Both the position numbers and the translations under genes were made by a program. From Neoroseomonas oryzicola (GTDB lineage Bacteria; Pseudomonadota; Alphaproteobacteria; Acetobacterales; Acetobacteraceae): a stretch of 64,000 bases of DNA. The DNA is taken from the NCBI RefSeq assembly GCF_012163135.1, contig NZ_JAAVUP010000004.1, positions 186,001-250,000 on the forward strand. Reading direction: 5' to 3'. Under the pieces are notes generated by a model, which worked only from the letters and a program-made list of their open reading frames with translations, did not search any database and was not told where the DNA came from. Positions 26,858-37,604 of the stretch are shown here, in pieces; position 1 is the first letter of the stretch; each line of letters opens with the position of its first letter.

Positions 26858-27667
26858 ATGAAGGGACGAGTCCTCATCATCGCCGGCAGTGATTCCGGCG
26901 GCGGCGCCGGCATCCAGGCCGACATCAAGGCGGTGACCGCGCTGGGTGGCTTCGCCATGACGGCGATCACCGCGCTGACGGCGCAGAACACGCTCGGCGT
27001 GCATGGCGTGGCGGGCGTGCCGATCGACTTCATCCGCCAGCAGATCGCGGTGGTACTGGACGACCTCGGCGCCGACGCGCTGAAGACGGGGATGTTGCAC
27101 GACGTCCCGGTGATCGAGGCGGTGTGCGAGGAGATCGCCGCGCGCGCCAAGGGCGTGCCGCTGGTGGCCGACCCGGTGATGGTCGCCAAGGGCGGGCATC
27201 CGCTGCTGGCGCCGGATGCGGTGGACACGCTGAAGGCGCGGTTGCTGCCGCTGGCGACGGTGATCACGCCGAACCTCCCTGAGGCCGAGGTGCTGGTCGG
27301 CCGCCCGATCCGCGACGTGCCTGGGATGCGGGAGGCGGCGGCGGCGCTGCGCGGCCTCGGCGTGCCGGCGGTCCTGCTGAAGGGCGGGCATCTCGAGGGC
27401 GATGTCGTGACCGACCTGCTGGTGACGGCGGACGGGGCGGAGGAGTTCGTCTCCCCGCGCATCCCGACGCGGCACACGCATGGCACGGGCTGCACGCTGG
27501 CATCCGCGATCGCGACGGGTCTGGCGCAGGGGATGTCGCTGCGGGACGCCGTAGTGCGGGCACGGGCCTATGTGCGGGCGGCGATCGCGGCGGCGCCGGG
27601 CTATGGCGCGGGGCACGGGCCGCTCGACCACGGGGTGACGGTCGACCCCTCGCGCATCGCGGGTTAA
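26858..27667 (+). CDS. thiD: Hydroxymethylpyrimidine/phosphomethylpyrimidine kinase
   Basis: 269-residue ribokinase-fold kinase that phosphorylates HMP and HMP-P for thiamine synthesis. AGSDSGGGAGIQADIKAVTA (residues about 8-27) is the hallmark N-terminus. VADPVMVAKGGHPLL, TPNLPEAEVL, LLKGGHLEG and the anion-hole/catalytic GTGCTLASAIA (near residue 210) follow. The length is typical. No other thiamine genes are in the window. It may be read from the glmM promoter or from its own. Confidence 0.95.
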   Translation: MKGRVLIIAGSDSGGGAGIQADIKAVTALGGFAMTAITALTAQNTLGVHGVAGVPIDFIRQQIAVVLDDLGADALKTGMLHDVPVIEAVCEEIAARAKGVPLVADPVMVAKGGHPLLAPDAVDTLKARLLPLATVITPNLPEAEVLVGRPIRDVPGMREAAAALRGLGVPAVLLKGGHLEGDVVTDLLVTADGAEEFVSPRIPTRHTHGTGCTLASAIATGLAQGMSLRDAVVRARAYVRAAIAAAPGYGAGHGPLDHGVTVDPSRIAG

Positions 27668-27701
27668 CCGCGGTTTCACCCCGGCGGCGGCAGGGTGGGG
27701 C

Positions 27702-28514
27702 ATGGTCCTGTCGCTCGCCCAGGTGCAGTCGCTGTTCGGCGTGTCGGCGTCCGCGACCGCCTCGGGCGGTGCGGCGCAGGCCATTCCTGCGCTGCGGCGG
27801 GCGACGGCCGACGGCGCCGAGGCCAAGGGCATCGCGCAGGAGAAGAAAGACCCGGTCACGCTGTCCGCGCTGGCGCAGTTCCGCAGCGCGCTCGACAAGG
27901 CCGGCAGCATCGAGAAGGCGCTGCAGGACCCGCGCATCCTGAAGGTTATCCTGCCGGCGCTGGGCCTGGCGGGGCAGGAGGGCAACGCCGGCATGGTGCG
28001 CCGCGCGCTGCTGTCGGACCCGTCCGATGAGAAGGGCCTCGCCGCGGCGCTCGGCAGCACCTGGCAGGCGGCGGCGGAGACGCTCGGGGTCTACAGGACG
28101 GGGCTCGACGGCCTGCGCGATCCCGCGATGGTCGACCGGCTGACCAATGCCTACCTGAAGTACCAGTATCGCTCCGGTCTGGACGACCAGCAGGCCGGCT
28201 TGTCGGACGCGCTGTTTTTCCTGGAATCGGCGAAGACCGCCTCGGACGTCTACGACGTGCTGGGGGATCCGGTGCTGCGGCGGGTGGTGACCGGGGCGCT
28301 TGGGTTGCCCGACCAGATCGCGATCCAGTCGGTGGAAGCGCAGGGGCGCGCGGTGTCGTCCCGGCTGAAGTTCGACAGCCTGCAGGACGGCCGGGCGGTG
28401 CGGAAACTGGCCGAACGCTACCTGATCGCGGCGGCAGACAAGGCCGCGGCGGCGTCCGCCGCGCAATCCACCGATCCGATGGCCTCGATCATCGCCCTGT
28501 CGATCAAGGCTTGA
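27702..28514 (+). CDS. DUF1217 domain protein (flagellar-associated family)
   Basis: 270-residue alpha-helical protein. The fold is built of repeated short helices: FRSALDKAGSIEKALQDPRI, LKVILPALGLAGQEGN, then FFLESAKTASDVYDVLGDPV and RRVVTGALGLPDQIAIQSVE, each pair repeating the D-P-x-L/V-x-x-x-x-x-x-A-L-G-L pattern. That tandem pattern is the DUF1217 (PF06748) mark. In related bacteria such genes lie in flagellar clusters and may act at the rod or export stage. Here no flagellar gene is nearby, so the gene is isolated. A signal peptide is absent. Confidence 0.8.
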   Translation: MVLSLAQVQSLFGVSASATASGGAAQAIPALRRATADGAEAKGIAQEKKDPVTLSALAQFRSALDKAGSIEKALQDPRILKVILPALGLAGQEGNAGMVRRALLSDPSDEKGLAAALGSTWQAAAETLGVYRTGLDGLRDPAMVDRLTNAYLKYQYRSGLDDQQAGLSDALFFLESAKTASDVYDVLGDPVLRRVVTGALGLPDQIAIQSVEAQGRAVSSRLKFDSLQDGRAVRKLAERYLIAAADKAAAASAAQSTDPMASIIALSIKA

Positions 28515-28598
28515 TCGGACACGGCCACCGGGCGTAACCCTCCGCCCGGGCCACGCCCCCCCACCGGGGCGCATTCGCTTCTGAGAGGGAGCTGCATC

Positions 28599-29774
28599 AT
28601 GGCGATCGCCACCCCCAAGCCGGAGGTCCGTCCGGCCAACCCCGCATTTTCATCCGGTCCCTGTGCGAAGCGTCCTGGCTGGACGCTGGCCGCGCTGGAC
28701 GCCGCTCTGCTCGGGCGCAGCCATCGCGCGAAGGATCCGAAGGCGCGCCTCAACGAGGTGATCGAGCGGTCCAAGGCCGTGCTCGGCATGCCGGCGGACT
28801 GGAAGCTCGGCATCGTGCCGGCGTCGGACACCGGCGCGGTGGAGATGGCGCTGTGGTCGATGCTCGGCGCGCGCGGCGTCGACGTGCTGGTGTGGGAATC
28901 CTTCTCGAAGGAATGGGCGACGGACGTCGCCAAGCAGCTGAAGCTGAAGGACGCACGCGTCATCGAGGCGCCCTATGGCCGCCTGCCGGACGTGACTCAG
29001 GTCGATCCGGCGCGCGACGTGGTCTTCGTGTGGAACGGCACGACCTCTGGCGTGCGGCTGCCGAATGCGGACTTCATCAGCGATGCGCGGGAAGGGCTCG
29101 CGATCTGCGATGCGACCTCCGCGGCCTTCGCGATGGACCTGCCGTGGAACAAGCTCGATGTGGTGACCTGGTCCTGGCAGAAGGTGCTGGGCGGGGAAGC
29201 CGCGCACGGCATGCTCGCGCTGTCCCCGCGCGCGGTGGCGCGGCTGGAATCCTTCACCCCCGATCGCCCGCTGCCGAAGATCTTCCGCATGACCAAGGGC
29301 GGGAAGCTGATCGACGGCATCTTCAAGGGCGAGACGATCAACACGCCATCGATGCTCTGCGTCGAGGACGCGATCGACGGGCTGAAATGGGCCGAAAGCA
29401 TCGGCGGGCTGAAGGGCCTGGTCGCGCGGTCGGAGGCGAACCTCGCCGCCATCGCGCGCTGGGTCGCGACGAAGCCGGGCTACGATTTCCTCGCGGAAGA
29501 CGCGGCGACGCGGTCCTGCACTTCGATCTGCCTCAAGATCACCGCGCCGTGGTTCACCGTCATGGGCGCGGATGCCCAGGCGGCCGCGGCGAAGAAGATC
29601 GCGAGCCTGCTCGAGAAGGAAGGCGTCGCACTCGACGCCGGCGCCTATCGCGACGCGCCTCCGGGCCTGCGCATCTGGGGCGGCGCGACCGTCGAGACCT
29701 CCGACATCGAGGCGCTGCTGCCCTGGCTCGACTGGGCGCTCGCCACCGTTGAATCCGACGTGGTGGTGGCCTGA
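28599..29774 (+). CDS. serC: Phosphoserine aminotransferase
   Basis: 391-residue class V aminotransferase of the Alphaproteobacteria/Methanosarcina type, second step of serine synthesis (3-phosphohydroxypyruvate plus glutamate). It starts [18 protein letters not shown] as this subgroup does. The PLP-lysine is in [19 protein letters not shown] near residue 197, and [15 protein letters not shown] supplies the PLP-contacting Asp. [20 protein letters not shown] ends the protein. The gap to serA is only three bases, so the two form an operon. Confidence 0.95.
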   Translation: MAIATPKPEVRPANPAFSSGPCAKRPGWTLAALDAALLGRSHRAKDPKARLNEVIERSKAVLGMPADWKLGIVPASDTGAVEMALWSMLGARGVDVLVWESFSKEWATDVAKQLKLKDARVIEAPYGRLPDVTQVDPARDVVFVWNGTTSGVRLPNADFISDAREGLAICDATSAAFAMDLPWNKLDVVTWSWQKVLGGEAAHGMLALSPRAVARLESFTPDRPLPKIFRMTKGGKLIDGIFKGETINTPSMLCVEDAIDGLKWAESIGGLKGLVARSEANLAAIARWVATKPGYDFLAEDAATRSCTSICLKITAPWFTVMGADAQAAAAKKIASLLEKEGVALDAGAYRDAPPGLRIWGGATVETSDIEALLPWLDWALATVESDVVVA

Positions 29775-29777
29775 CCG

Positions 29778-31364
29778 ATGCCGAAGGTTCTGATTTCCGA
29801 CAAGCTGTCGCCCGCCGCCGTCCAGATCTTCAAGGACCGCGGCATCGAGGTGGACTTCAAGCCGGGCCTCAAGCCCGCCGAGATCCGCGAGATCATCGGC
29901 GCCTATGACGGGCTCGCGGTGCGGTCCGCCACCAAGGTCACGCGCGAGCTGATGGAAGCCGCGCCGAACCTCAAGGTGGTCGGCCGTGCCGGCATCGGCG
30001 TGGACAATGTGGACGTCACCTCCGCGACCGCGCGCGGCGTCGTGGTGATGAACACGCCCTTCGGCAACGCCATCACCACGGCCGAGCACGCCATCGCGAT
30101 GATGTTCGCGCTCGCCCGGCAGATCCCGGAGGCGTCGGCTTCCACCAAGGCCGGGAAGTGGGAGAAGAACCGCTTCATGGGCGTCGAGCTGTTCGGCAAG
30201 ACGCTCGGCCTGATCGGCTGCGGCAACATCGGTTCCATCGTCGCCGACCGCGCGATCGGGCTGAAGATGCGCGTCGTCGCCTTCGACCCCTTCCTGTCGG
30301 AGAAGCGCGCGCTGGAACTGGGCGTGGAGAAGGTCGAACTGCACGACCTGCTGCACCGCGCCGACTTCGTCACGCTGCACACGCCGCTGACGGAGCAGAC
30401 CAAGAACATCCTCTCGCGCGAGAACATCGCGCGCATGAAGTCCGGCGCACGGCTGATCAACTGCGCGCGCGGCGGGCTGGTGGATGAGGCCGCGCTGTTC
30501 GATGCGCTGAAGTCCGGGCACCTCGCCGGCGCCGCGCTCGACGTGTTCGAGACGGAGCCCGCGACCGACAGCCCGCTCTTCGGCCTCGAGAACGTCGTCT
30601 GCACCCCGCATCTGGGGGCCGCGACGGCCGAGGCGCAGGAGAACGTCGCCCTGCAGGTCGCCGACCAGATGGCCGACTTCCTGCTGACCGGCGCCGTGTC
30701 CAACGCCATCAACATGCCCTCCGTAACGGCGGAGGAGGCCCCGCGCCTCAAGCCCTACATGGAACTCGCGCGGCTGCTCGGCGGCATGGCGGGGCAGCTG
30801 ACCGCGGCGCAGGAGGGTGCGATCAAGGCCATCCGCGTCGAATACGAAGGCCATGCGGCGGAACTGAACCGCCGGCCGCTGACGGCCGCCGCACTTGCCG
30901 GCGTGCTGACGCCGCTGATGGGCGCGGTGAACATGGTCAACGCGCCGGTGCTCGCGAAGCAGCGCGGCATCGACGTGGCCGAGACGACCGTCGAGCGCAG
31001 CGGCGAATACCAGACGCTGGTGCGCCTGACGGTGGTGACCGACCGCTACGAGAAGTCGATCGCCGGCACGCTGCTCGCCGAGAACAAGGCGCGCCTGGTC
31101 GAGATCAAGGGCATCTCGGTCGAGGCCGACTTCGCCCCGCACATGCTCTACGTGACCAACCAGGACAAGCCGGGCTTCATCGGCCGTTTCGGCATGGCGC
31201 TCGCCGATGCCGGGATCAACATCGCGACCTTCCACCTCGGCCGTTCGGCGCCGGGGGGCGATGCGATCTGCCTGGTCGGGCTCGACGGGCCGATCCCGGA
31301 CGCGGTGCTGTCCGGGATCCGGGGGCTGCCGCTGGTGGTGCAGGCGACGCCGCTGGCGTTCTGA
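29778..31364 (+). CDS. serA: D-3-phosphoglycerate dehydrogenase
   Basis: 528-residue long-form PGDH, first step of serine synthesis. The substrate/NAD domains show VGRAGIGVDNVDV, LGLIGCGNIGSIVADRA (NAD fold, near residue 145), INCARGGLVDEAAL and the catalytic His in TPHLGAATAEAQENVA. Residues about 320-450 are the intervening (allosteric substrate-binding) domain of the long type. The C-terminal ACT domain LYVTNQDKPGFIGRFGMALA is present, so feedback inhibition by serine is likely. Confidence 0.96.
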   Translation: MPKVLISDKLSPAAVQIFKDRGIEVDFKPGLKPAEIREIIGAYDGLAVRSATKVTRELMEAAPNLKVVGRAGIGVDNVDVTSATARGVVVMNTPFGNAITTAEHAIAMMFALARQIPEASASTKAGKWEKNRFMGVELFGKTLGLIGCGNIGSIVADRAIGLKMRVVAFDPFLSEKRALELGVEKVELHDLLHRADFVTLHTPLTEQTKNILSRENIARMKSGARLINCARGGLVDEAALFDALKSGHLAGAALDVFETEPATDSPLFGLENVVCTPHLGAATAEAQENVALQVADQMADFLLTGAVSNAINMPSVTAEEAPRLKPYMELARLLGGMAGQLTAAQEGAIKAIRVEYEGHAAELNRRPLTAAALAGVLTPLMGAVNMVNAPVLAKQRGIDVAETTVERSGEYQTLVRLTVVTDRYEKSIAGTLLAENKARLVEIKGISVEADFAPHMLYVTNQDKPGFIGRFGMALADAGINIATFHLGRSAPGGDAICLVGLDGPIPDAVLSGIRGLPLVVQATPLAF

Positions 31365-31415
31365 ACCGGGGCCGGGCCCGGGGCTGCGCCCGTCGGCGCG
31401 GCCCCTGACCCATTC

Positions 31416-31991
31416 TCAGCGCCGGTGGGGCACCATGAAGCTCCCGCCGGGGTTCCACTCGCTGGCGGCCGACGTCGTCAGCAGCGGGGCGACGGATTCC
31501 AGTTCCGGCATCGGCGGCAGGTTCGACAGGCGCGCGAGCGTCTCCGCCGGCCCGAAGGTGAAGATGTGGTTCGACAGGGCGGCCTGGATCGCCCCCTGGT
31601 CGCCCGAGACCAGCGGCGGCACGGCATTGGCCAGCGCCGCCGCGACCTCCCCCGGCGGGATCGCGAGCGGGATGCCGAGCGCCTCGCGCTCGGTCCGGAT
31701 CGCCTTGGCGATCAGCTCCGCCTCGACCTGCGTCACCGTGATGTTGTTGCCCGGGTTGCGCATCCCGCTGACCGCGGCTTCGAACTGGGCGAGCGCGGCG
31801 GCGGCCTCGGCCGGCTTGCCGCGGAAGCGGCTCATGTCGCCGAGGTTGCGCTCGGCATAGGCGAGGTTCAGCCGCGTGTTGTCGATCTGGAAGCCCTGGC
31901 CGCCGAAGGAGAAGTCGGGCGGGCCCGCGACCTGCGCGCACGCCGCCAGGGCCAGCATGGCGCAGCCCGCCAGAATGATTCGCCGCCGCAT
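31416..31991 (-). CDS. Putative lipoprotein of unknown function
   Basis: 191-residue exported protein. A short basic signal with the lipobox LALAAC (residues about 14-19) predicts lipidation at Cys19. The mature part is helical with repeats of small residues: LNLAYAERNLGDMSRFRGK, then AELIAKAIRTEREALGIPLA. It has features of helical scaffolds, but I do not recognise a family. The ATG at 31991 has AAGGAGA eight bases upstream; an upstream in-frame ATG at 32075 would put 28 hydrophilic residues before the signal and is rejected. It ends 51 bases after serA, convergent. Confidence 0.8.
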   Translation of the reverse strand: MRRRIILAGCAMLALAACAQVAGPPDFSFGGQGFQIDNTRLNLAYAERNLGDMSRFRGKPAEAAAALAQFEAAVSGMRNPGNNITVTQVEAELIAKAIRTEREALGIPLAIPPGEVAAALANAVPPLVSGDQGAIQAALSNHIFTFGPAETLARLSNLPPMPELESVAPLLTTSAASEWNPGGSFMVPHRR

Positions 31992-32138
31992 GATCGCATC
32001 TCCTTCCGTCAGCGGGCCTATTGTGTCGGGCCGCAGGGCGGTCGGGAAGCCCGTCGCATTGTCCGGATTTGGCATGCGCCCCCCGCCATGGGCGGGGGTT
32101 GCCCCGGCCCGCCGCGCCTGTCACACCCTCCGCCGGCC

Positions 32139-33278
32139 ATGACCGACGACCTGCCCAACCCGGCCCTGCTGCCCGCGGGGCTTGCCGACCTGCTGCCGCC
32201 CGAGGCCGAGCGCGAGGCCGCGCTGGTCGAGGCGATGATGGGCGTCTTCGCCGCCCACGGCTACGAACGGGTGAAGCCCCCGCTGCTCGAGTTCGAGGAC
32301 AGCCTGCTGGCGGGGTCCGGCGCCGCGGTGGCCGAGCAGACCTTCCGTCTGATGGACCCGGTCAGCCAGCGCATGATGGGCCTGCGCGCCGACACCACGC
32401 CGCAGGTCGCGCGCATCGCCGCAACGCGCCTGTCCGCCCAGGCGCGGCCATTGCGGCTCTGCTACGCTGGCCAGGTGCTGCGCGTGCGCGGGACGCAGCT
32501 GGCCCCGTCGCGGCAGTTGCCACAGGTCGGCGTGGAACTGATCGGCGGCGCCGCCCCGGCCGCGGACGGGGAGATCGCGATCGTCGCCGTCGAGGCGCTG
32601 GCCGCGGTCGGCGTGCCGGGCGTCAGCCTCGACGTGACGCTGCCGACCATGGTGCCGGCGCTGCTCGATGCCGCGCAGGTCGACCCGGCGCTGCGGGCGC
32701 GGCTCGCCCGCGCGCTGGACCGCAAGGACAGCGCGGCCGTCGCCGCGCTGGTGCAGGGGCAGGATGCCGCGCTCGCGGTGCTGCCGGGGCTGATGGCCGC
32801 GACCGGCCCGGCCGACGGCGCGCTCGCCGCGCTCGAGGCCGCGGCGCTGCCCGAAGCGGCCCAGGCCATCGCCGAGAACGCGGCGGCCGTGCTGGCCGCG
32901 ATCGCCGCGCGAGCGCCGGGGCTGCGCATCACCCTCGACCCCGTGGAGTTCCGCGGCTTCCGCTACCACACCGGCGTCGCCTTCACGATCTATGGGCCCG
33001 GCATGTCGGGCGAGCTCGCGCGCGGCGGGCGCTACGTCTCGCAGAACGACGAGCCGGCGACCGGGATGTCGCTCTATCCGGATGCGGTGCTGCGCGCGGC
33101 GCCGCCGGCGGCGCCGAAGCCGCGGCTTTTCCTTCCGGTCGGCGCCGATGGCGCGACCTACCGCGCCCAGGGCTACGCGACGGTCGCCGCGCTGGCGCCC
33201 GATGACACGCCGCAGCGCCTGCGCTGCACCCATGAACTGAGGGACGGCGCACCCGTCCCCGTCGTGACGAAGGACTGA
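32139..33278 (+). CDS. hisZ: ATP phosphoribosyltransferase regulatory subunit HisZ
   Basis: 379-residue catalytically inactive paralogue of class II histidyl-tRNA synthetase that forms an octamer with short-form HisG, first step of histidine synthesis. It starts [20 protein letters not shown]. The HisRS-like motif [20 protein letters not shown] is near residue 67, [11 protein letters not shown] near 108, [12 protein letters not shown] near 127, and [18 protein letters not shown] late. The anticodon-binding domain of HisRS is lacking, as expected. hisG itself is not in the window. It ends four bases before purA. Confidence 0.93.
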   Translation: MTDDLPNPALLPAGLADLLPPEAEREAALVEAMMGVFAAHGYERVKPPLLEFEDSLLAGSGAAVAEQTFRLMDPVSQRMMGLRADTTPQVARIAATRLSAQARPLRLCYAGQVLRVRGTQLAPSRQLPQVGVELIGGAAPAADGEIAIVAVEALAAVGVPGVSLDVTLPTMVPALLDAAQVDPALRARLARALDRKDSAAVAALVQGQDAALAVLPGLMAATGPADGALAALEAAALPEAAQAIAENAAAVLAAIAARAPGLRITLDPVEFRGFRYHTGVAFTIYGPGMSGELARGGRYVSQNDEPATGMSLYPDAVLRAAPPAAPKPRLFLPVGADGATYRAQGYATVAALAPDDTPQRLRCTHELRDGAPVPVVTKD

Positions 33279-33282
33279 CCTC

Positions 33283-34572
<1,290 letters not shown>

Positions 34573-34580
34573 GGCGGATC

Positions 34581-34600
34581 GTGGCGGCCTGACCCGCCAC
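34581..34600 (+). terminator. Possible terminator hairpin after purA
   Basis: GTGGCGG and CCGCCAC form a perfect 7-bp stem around CCTGAC, nine bases after the purA stop. Only a short GGATTTCC follows, so any termination is probably partial or Rho-assisted. Confidence 0.4.
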
Positions 34601-34666
34601 GGATTTCCGCAAGACTCGCAGCGCCTTCGGGCGGAGGATCGGCGGGCCAGGAACCTGAGGCCCGCC

Positions 34667-35077
34667 ATGCCCGACACGCCCGACATCTTCCCCTGCTTCC
34701 GCTACGCGGATGCGCCGGCGGCGCTCGACTGGCTGGAACGCGCCTTCGGCTTCGCCCGTGGCCTGGTCGTGCCGGACGGCGCTGGCGGCATCGCCCATGC
34801 CCAGATGAGCGTCGGGCGCGGCATGATCATGCTCGGATCGCGCCGCGGCGCGTCGGACGATGCGCTCGAGCGCGCGCTGGAGGCCGGGGCGCAGGTGACC
34901 TACCTGGTCGTCGCCGACATCGACGCCCACCACGCCCGCGCCACTGCGGCGGGCGCCGAGATCATCCGCGCGCCCTTCGACACGGACTACGGATCCCGCG
35001 ACTACATTGCACGGGACCCGGGCGGGCATGTCTGGTGCTTCGGCACCTACGACCCCTACGCGCCCTCGCCGGGTTGA
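34667..35077 (+). CDS. VOC-fold (glyoxalase/PhnB-like) protein
   Basis: 136-residue vicinal-oxygen-chelate protein. It begins IFPCFRYADAPAALDWLERA, the usual PhnB-like opening, with repeated beta-alpha-beta-beta-beta halves. AQMSVGRGMIMLGSRRG, then YGSRDYIARDPGGHVWCFG close the fold. Metal-binding residues are not all evident, so it may bind rather than chemically change a ligand. Common uses of the family are antibiotic binding and glyoxalase-like chemistry. It is 33 bases upstream of the ABC-F gene and may share its transcript. Confidence 0.85.
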   Translation: MPDTPDIFPCFRYADAPAALDWLERAFGFARGLVVPDGAGGIAHAQMSVGRGMIMLGSRRGASDDALERALEAGAQVTYLVVADIDAHHARATAAGAEIIRAPFDTDYGSRDYIARDPGGHVWCFGTYDPYAPSPG

Positions 35078-35109
35078 CCCGGGCGGGCGGAGCGGCGAGG
35101 TAGCGGCCC

Positions 35110-36921
35110 ATGGCCGCGCCGCCGCTTCTCCTCCTCACCGACATCCGCCACGGCTTCGGCAACACCCGCCTGCTGGAGGGCGCGTCGCTGTCCGTCGCGC
35201 CGGGGGAACGGCTCGCCCTCGTCGGGCGGAACGGGTCCGGCAAGTCCACCCTGCTGAAGGTCGCAGCCGGGATCATCGAGGCCGAGGGCGGCACCCGCTT
35301 CGTCCAGCCGGGCGCGACGATGCGCTACCTGGAACAGGAACCCGACCTTTCGGCGTTTCCGGACGTCATGGCCTATGTGCAGGCGGGACTCGGGCCGGCG
35401 GACGATCCGTATCGCGCGCGCTACCTGCTGGAACAGCTCGGCATGACGGGGGGCGAGAAGCCGGCCGCGCTGTCGGGGGGCGAGACGCGCCGCGCCGCGC
35501 TGGCACGCGCCCTGGCGCCATCCCCGGACATCCTGCTGCTGGACGAGCCGACCAACCACCTCGACCTGCCGGCCATCGAGTGGCTGGAGAGCGAGTTGGC
35601 CTCGCTCGACTCCGCGCTGGTGCTGATCAGCCACGACCGGCGGTTCCTCGAGCGCCTGTCGCGCGCGATGGTCTGGTTGGATCGCGGCACGACGCGGCGG
35701 CTGGAACGCGGCTTCGCGCATTTCGAGGAATGGCGCGACCAGGTGCTGGAGGACGAGGAGCGCGAGGCGCACAAGCTCGCGCGCAAGATCGTCCGCGAGG
35801 AGCACTGGCTGCGCTACGGCGTCACCGCGCGGCGCAAGCGCAACGTCCGGCGGCTCGAGAACCTGCACACGCTGCGCGCCAAGCGGCGGGAACGCGTCAC
35901 CGCGCCGGGGCGCGTGACGATGGCGGCGGCCGAGGCGGCGGGGTCGGGCAATCTCGTCATCGCCGCGGACGGGATCTCCAAGGCCTTCGGCGAGCGTTTC
36001 GTGGTGCGGGATTTCTCCACGCGCATCATCCGCGGCGATCGCATCGGCATCGTCGGGCCGAATGGCGCGGGCAAGACGACGCTGCTCAACATGCTGACCG
36101 GCGTGCTGGCGCCGGATGCGGGGGAGGTGCGGCTCGGCACCGGGCTCGAGATGGTCGGGCTCGACCAGCGGCGCGCGAGCCTCGATCCCACCATCACGCT
36201 GTCCGAGGCGCTGACCGAGGGCCGCGGCGACCAGGTGCACGTCAACGGCCTGCCGCGCCACGTCATCGGCTACATGAAGGACTTCCTCTTCACGCCCGAG
36301 CAGGCGCGCACGCCGCTCCTGGCCCTGTCCGGCGGCGAACGCGGGCGACTGATGCTCGCGCGCGCCTTCGCCAGGCCCTCGAACCTGCTGGTGCTGGACG
36401 AACCCACCAACGACCTCGACCTCGAGACGCTGGACCTGCTGCAGGAACTCGTCGCGGAATATGCGGGCACGGTCATCCTGGTCAGCCACGACCGCGACTT
36501 CCTCGACCGCGCGGTCACCAGCGTCATCGCCTGGGAAGGGGAGGGGCGCTGGCAGGAATATGCCGGCGGCTATTCCGACATGGTCGCGCAGCGCGGCCAT
36601 GGCGTGCAGGCCCGCGCGGCCGAGGCCGCCGCGAAGCCCGCCGCCGCGCCGAAGGCCGAGCGCGCCGCGCCGCCGCCGCCGAAGCGGGTGCGCATGAACG
36701 CGAAGGAGCAGCACGAGCTCAAGACGCTGCCGGCGCGCATGGAGGCGCTGGGCAAGGAGATCGCGACGCTCGACGCCAAGGTCGCGGATGGCGGCTTCTA
36801 TGCGCGCGATCCCGCGGGCTTCGCCAAGGCGACCGAGGCGCTGGCGGCCGCGCAGGCGGCGCTCGCCGCGGCCGAGGAACGCTGGCTTGAACTCGAGATG
36901 CTGCGCGAGGAGGCCGGCTAG
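35110..36921 (+). CDS. ABC-F family ATPase (Uup-like)
   Basis: 603-residue soluble protein with two ABC domains and no membrane part; the ABC-F family acts on ribosomes or in DNA repair. Walker A motifs GRNGSGKST (residue about 38) and GPNGAGKTT (about 316), signatures LSGGETRRAALARALA and LSGGERGRLMLARAFA, and Walker B DEPTNHLDL and DEPTNDLDL are present. The linker between the domains (RKIVREEHWLRYGVTARRKR) and a C-terminal coiled-coil domain (residues about 520-600) fit Uup, which binds DNA with its tail. It overlaps the next, opposite gene by CTAG. Confidence 0.93.
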   Translation: MAAPPLLLLTDIRHGFGNTRLLEGASLSVAPGERLALVGRNGSGKSTLLKVAAGIIEAEGGTRFVQPGATMRYLEQEPDLSAFPDVMAYVQAGLGPADDPYRARYLLEQLGMTGGEKPAALSGGETRRAALARALAPSPDILLLDEPTNHLDLPAIEWLESELASLDSALVLISHDRRFLERLSRAMVWLDRGTTRRLERGFAHFEEWRDQVLEDEEREAHKLARKIVREEHWLRYGVTARRKRNVRRLENLHTLRAKRRERVTAPGRVTMAAAEAAGSGNLVIAADGISKAFGERFVVRDFSTRIIRGDRIGIVGPNGAGKTTLLNMLTGVLAPDAGEVRLGTGLEMVGLDQRRASLDPTITLSEALTEGRGDQVHVNGLPRHVIGYMKDFLFTPEQARTPLLALSGGERGRLMLARAFARPSNLLVLDEPTNDLDLETLDLLQELVAEYAGTVILVSHDRDFLDRAVTSVIAWEGEGRWQEYAGGYSDMVAQRGHGVQARAAEAAAKPAAAPKAERAAPPPPKRVRMNAKEQHELKTLPARMEALGKEIATLDAKVADGGFYARDPAGFAKATEALAAAQAALAAAEERWLELEMLREEAG

Positions 36922-37526
36922 GCCCGCCGCAGCGCGTTGATCCGGTCGACGATGTCGTGCTGGATCCGCGCGCTCGCATCCATGTTGAAATGGCCGAGGC
37001 TCGGGACCTCCGCGAGGTTGATGTTCTCGATCGCGCCGTCAAAGCCCGGTCGCGGCGCCAGTGGCCGGCCGAAGCCGTTGCCCGCCTGGTAGAAATTCGT
37101 CACCCGCCGCGGCCCGGGCGGCACCGTGCCGACCAGCACGGGGTCGAGGGTGAAGAGGCCGTCCGTCACCAGCCGCGCGGCGTAGAGCTCCCCGCAAAGA
37201 TCGATCGCGGTATCCGCGCCGAGCGAATGCCCGCCGATGCACAGCGGCCGCGGGAGCCGGTTCTGCCGTGCGAGCGTCAGCAGCCGCTCGGCCACTTGTT
37301 CCCCGGCGAGGTGGCTGTGGACCGAGGCGCTGTAGCCGGCCTCCCGCAGGTGCCGGGCGAAATCGTCGAGGCCGGTCGAGATCTCGGCGATGCCGCGGAA
37401 CAGCACCACGCGGGCGCGCGGCGGGCCGGGCAGGGGTTCGCCGATGCCGGTGGCGCAGCCCGCAAGGACGAGCGGCGCGGCCAGGAGGGAACGGCGCCCC
37501 ACCGGGGGCGGAGGCAGGCACGGCAT
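36918..37526 (-). CDS. Lipid-anchored alpha/beta hydrolase-like protein
   Basis: 202-residue protein with a Tat-like or Sec signal (GRRSLLAAPLVLAGC) ending in a lipobox, LAGC at residues about 21-24. The hydrolase nucleophile elbow GGHSLGAD is near residue 98, and a distal His occurs in VPSLGHFNMD. The core VVLFRGIAEISTGLDDFARH fits a lipase-like or PHB-type fold. The substrate is unknown; related small cell-envelope hydrolases are esterases. Its stop overlaps that of the ABC-F gene on the other strand by four bases. Confidence 0.8.
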   Translation of the reverse strand: MPCLPPPPVGRRSLLAAPLVLAGCATGIGEPLPGPPRARVVLFRGIAEISTGLDDFARHLREAGYSASVHSHLAGEQVAERLLTLARQNRLPRPLCIGGHSLGADTAIDLCGELYAARLVTDGLFTLDPVLVGTVPPGPRRVTNFYQAGNGFGRPLAPRPGFDGAIENINLAEVPSLGHFNMDASARIQHDIVDRINALRRA

Positions 37527-37604
37527 GGGTGTCGTGGCGGAGCTGATGGAAACCTTGCCACGATCATAACGGCCCCGCCGCCCTCCTGGCGAGGGCGATG
37601 CGCG

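Noticed and set aside
31365-31415. GC-rich inverted sequence after serA as a terminator
   Set aside because: Pairing is patchy and there is no T-run; the base composition alone explains it.
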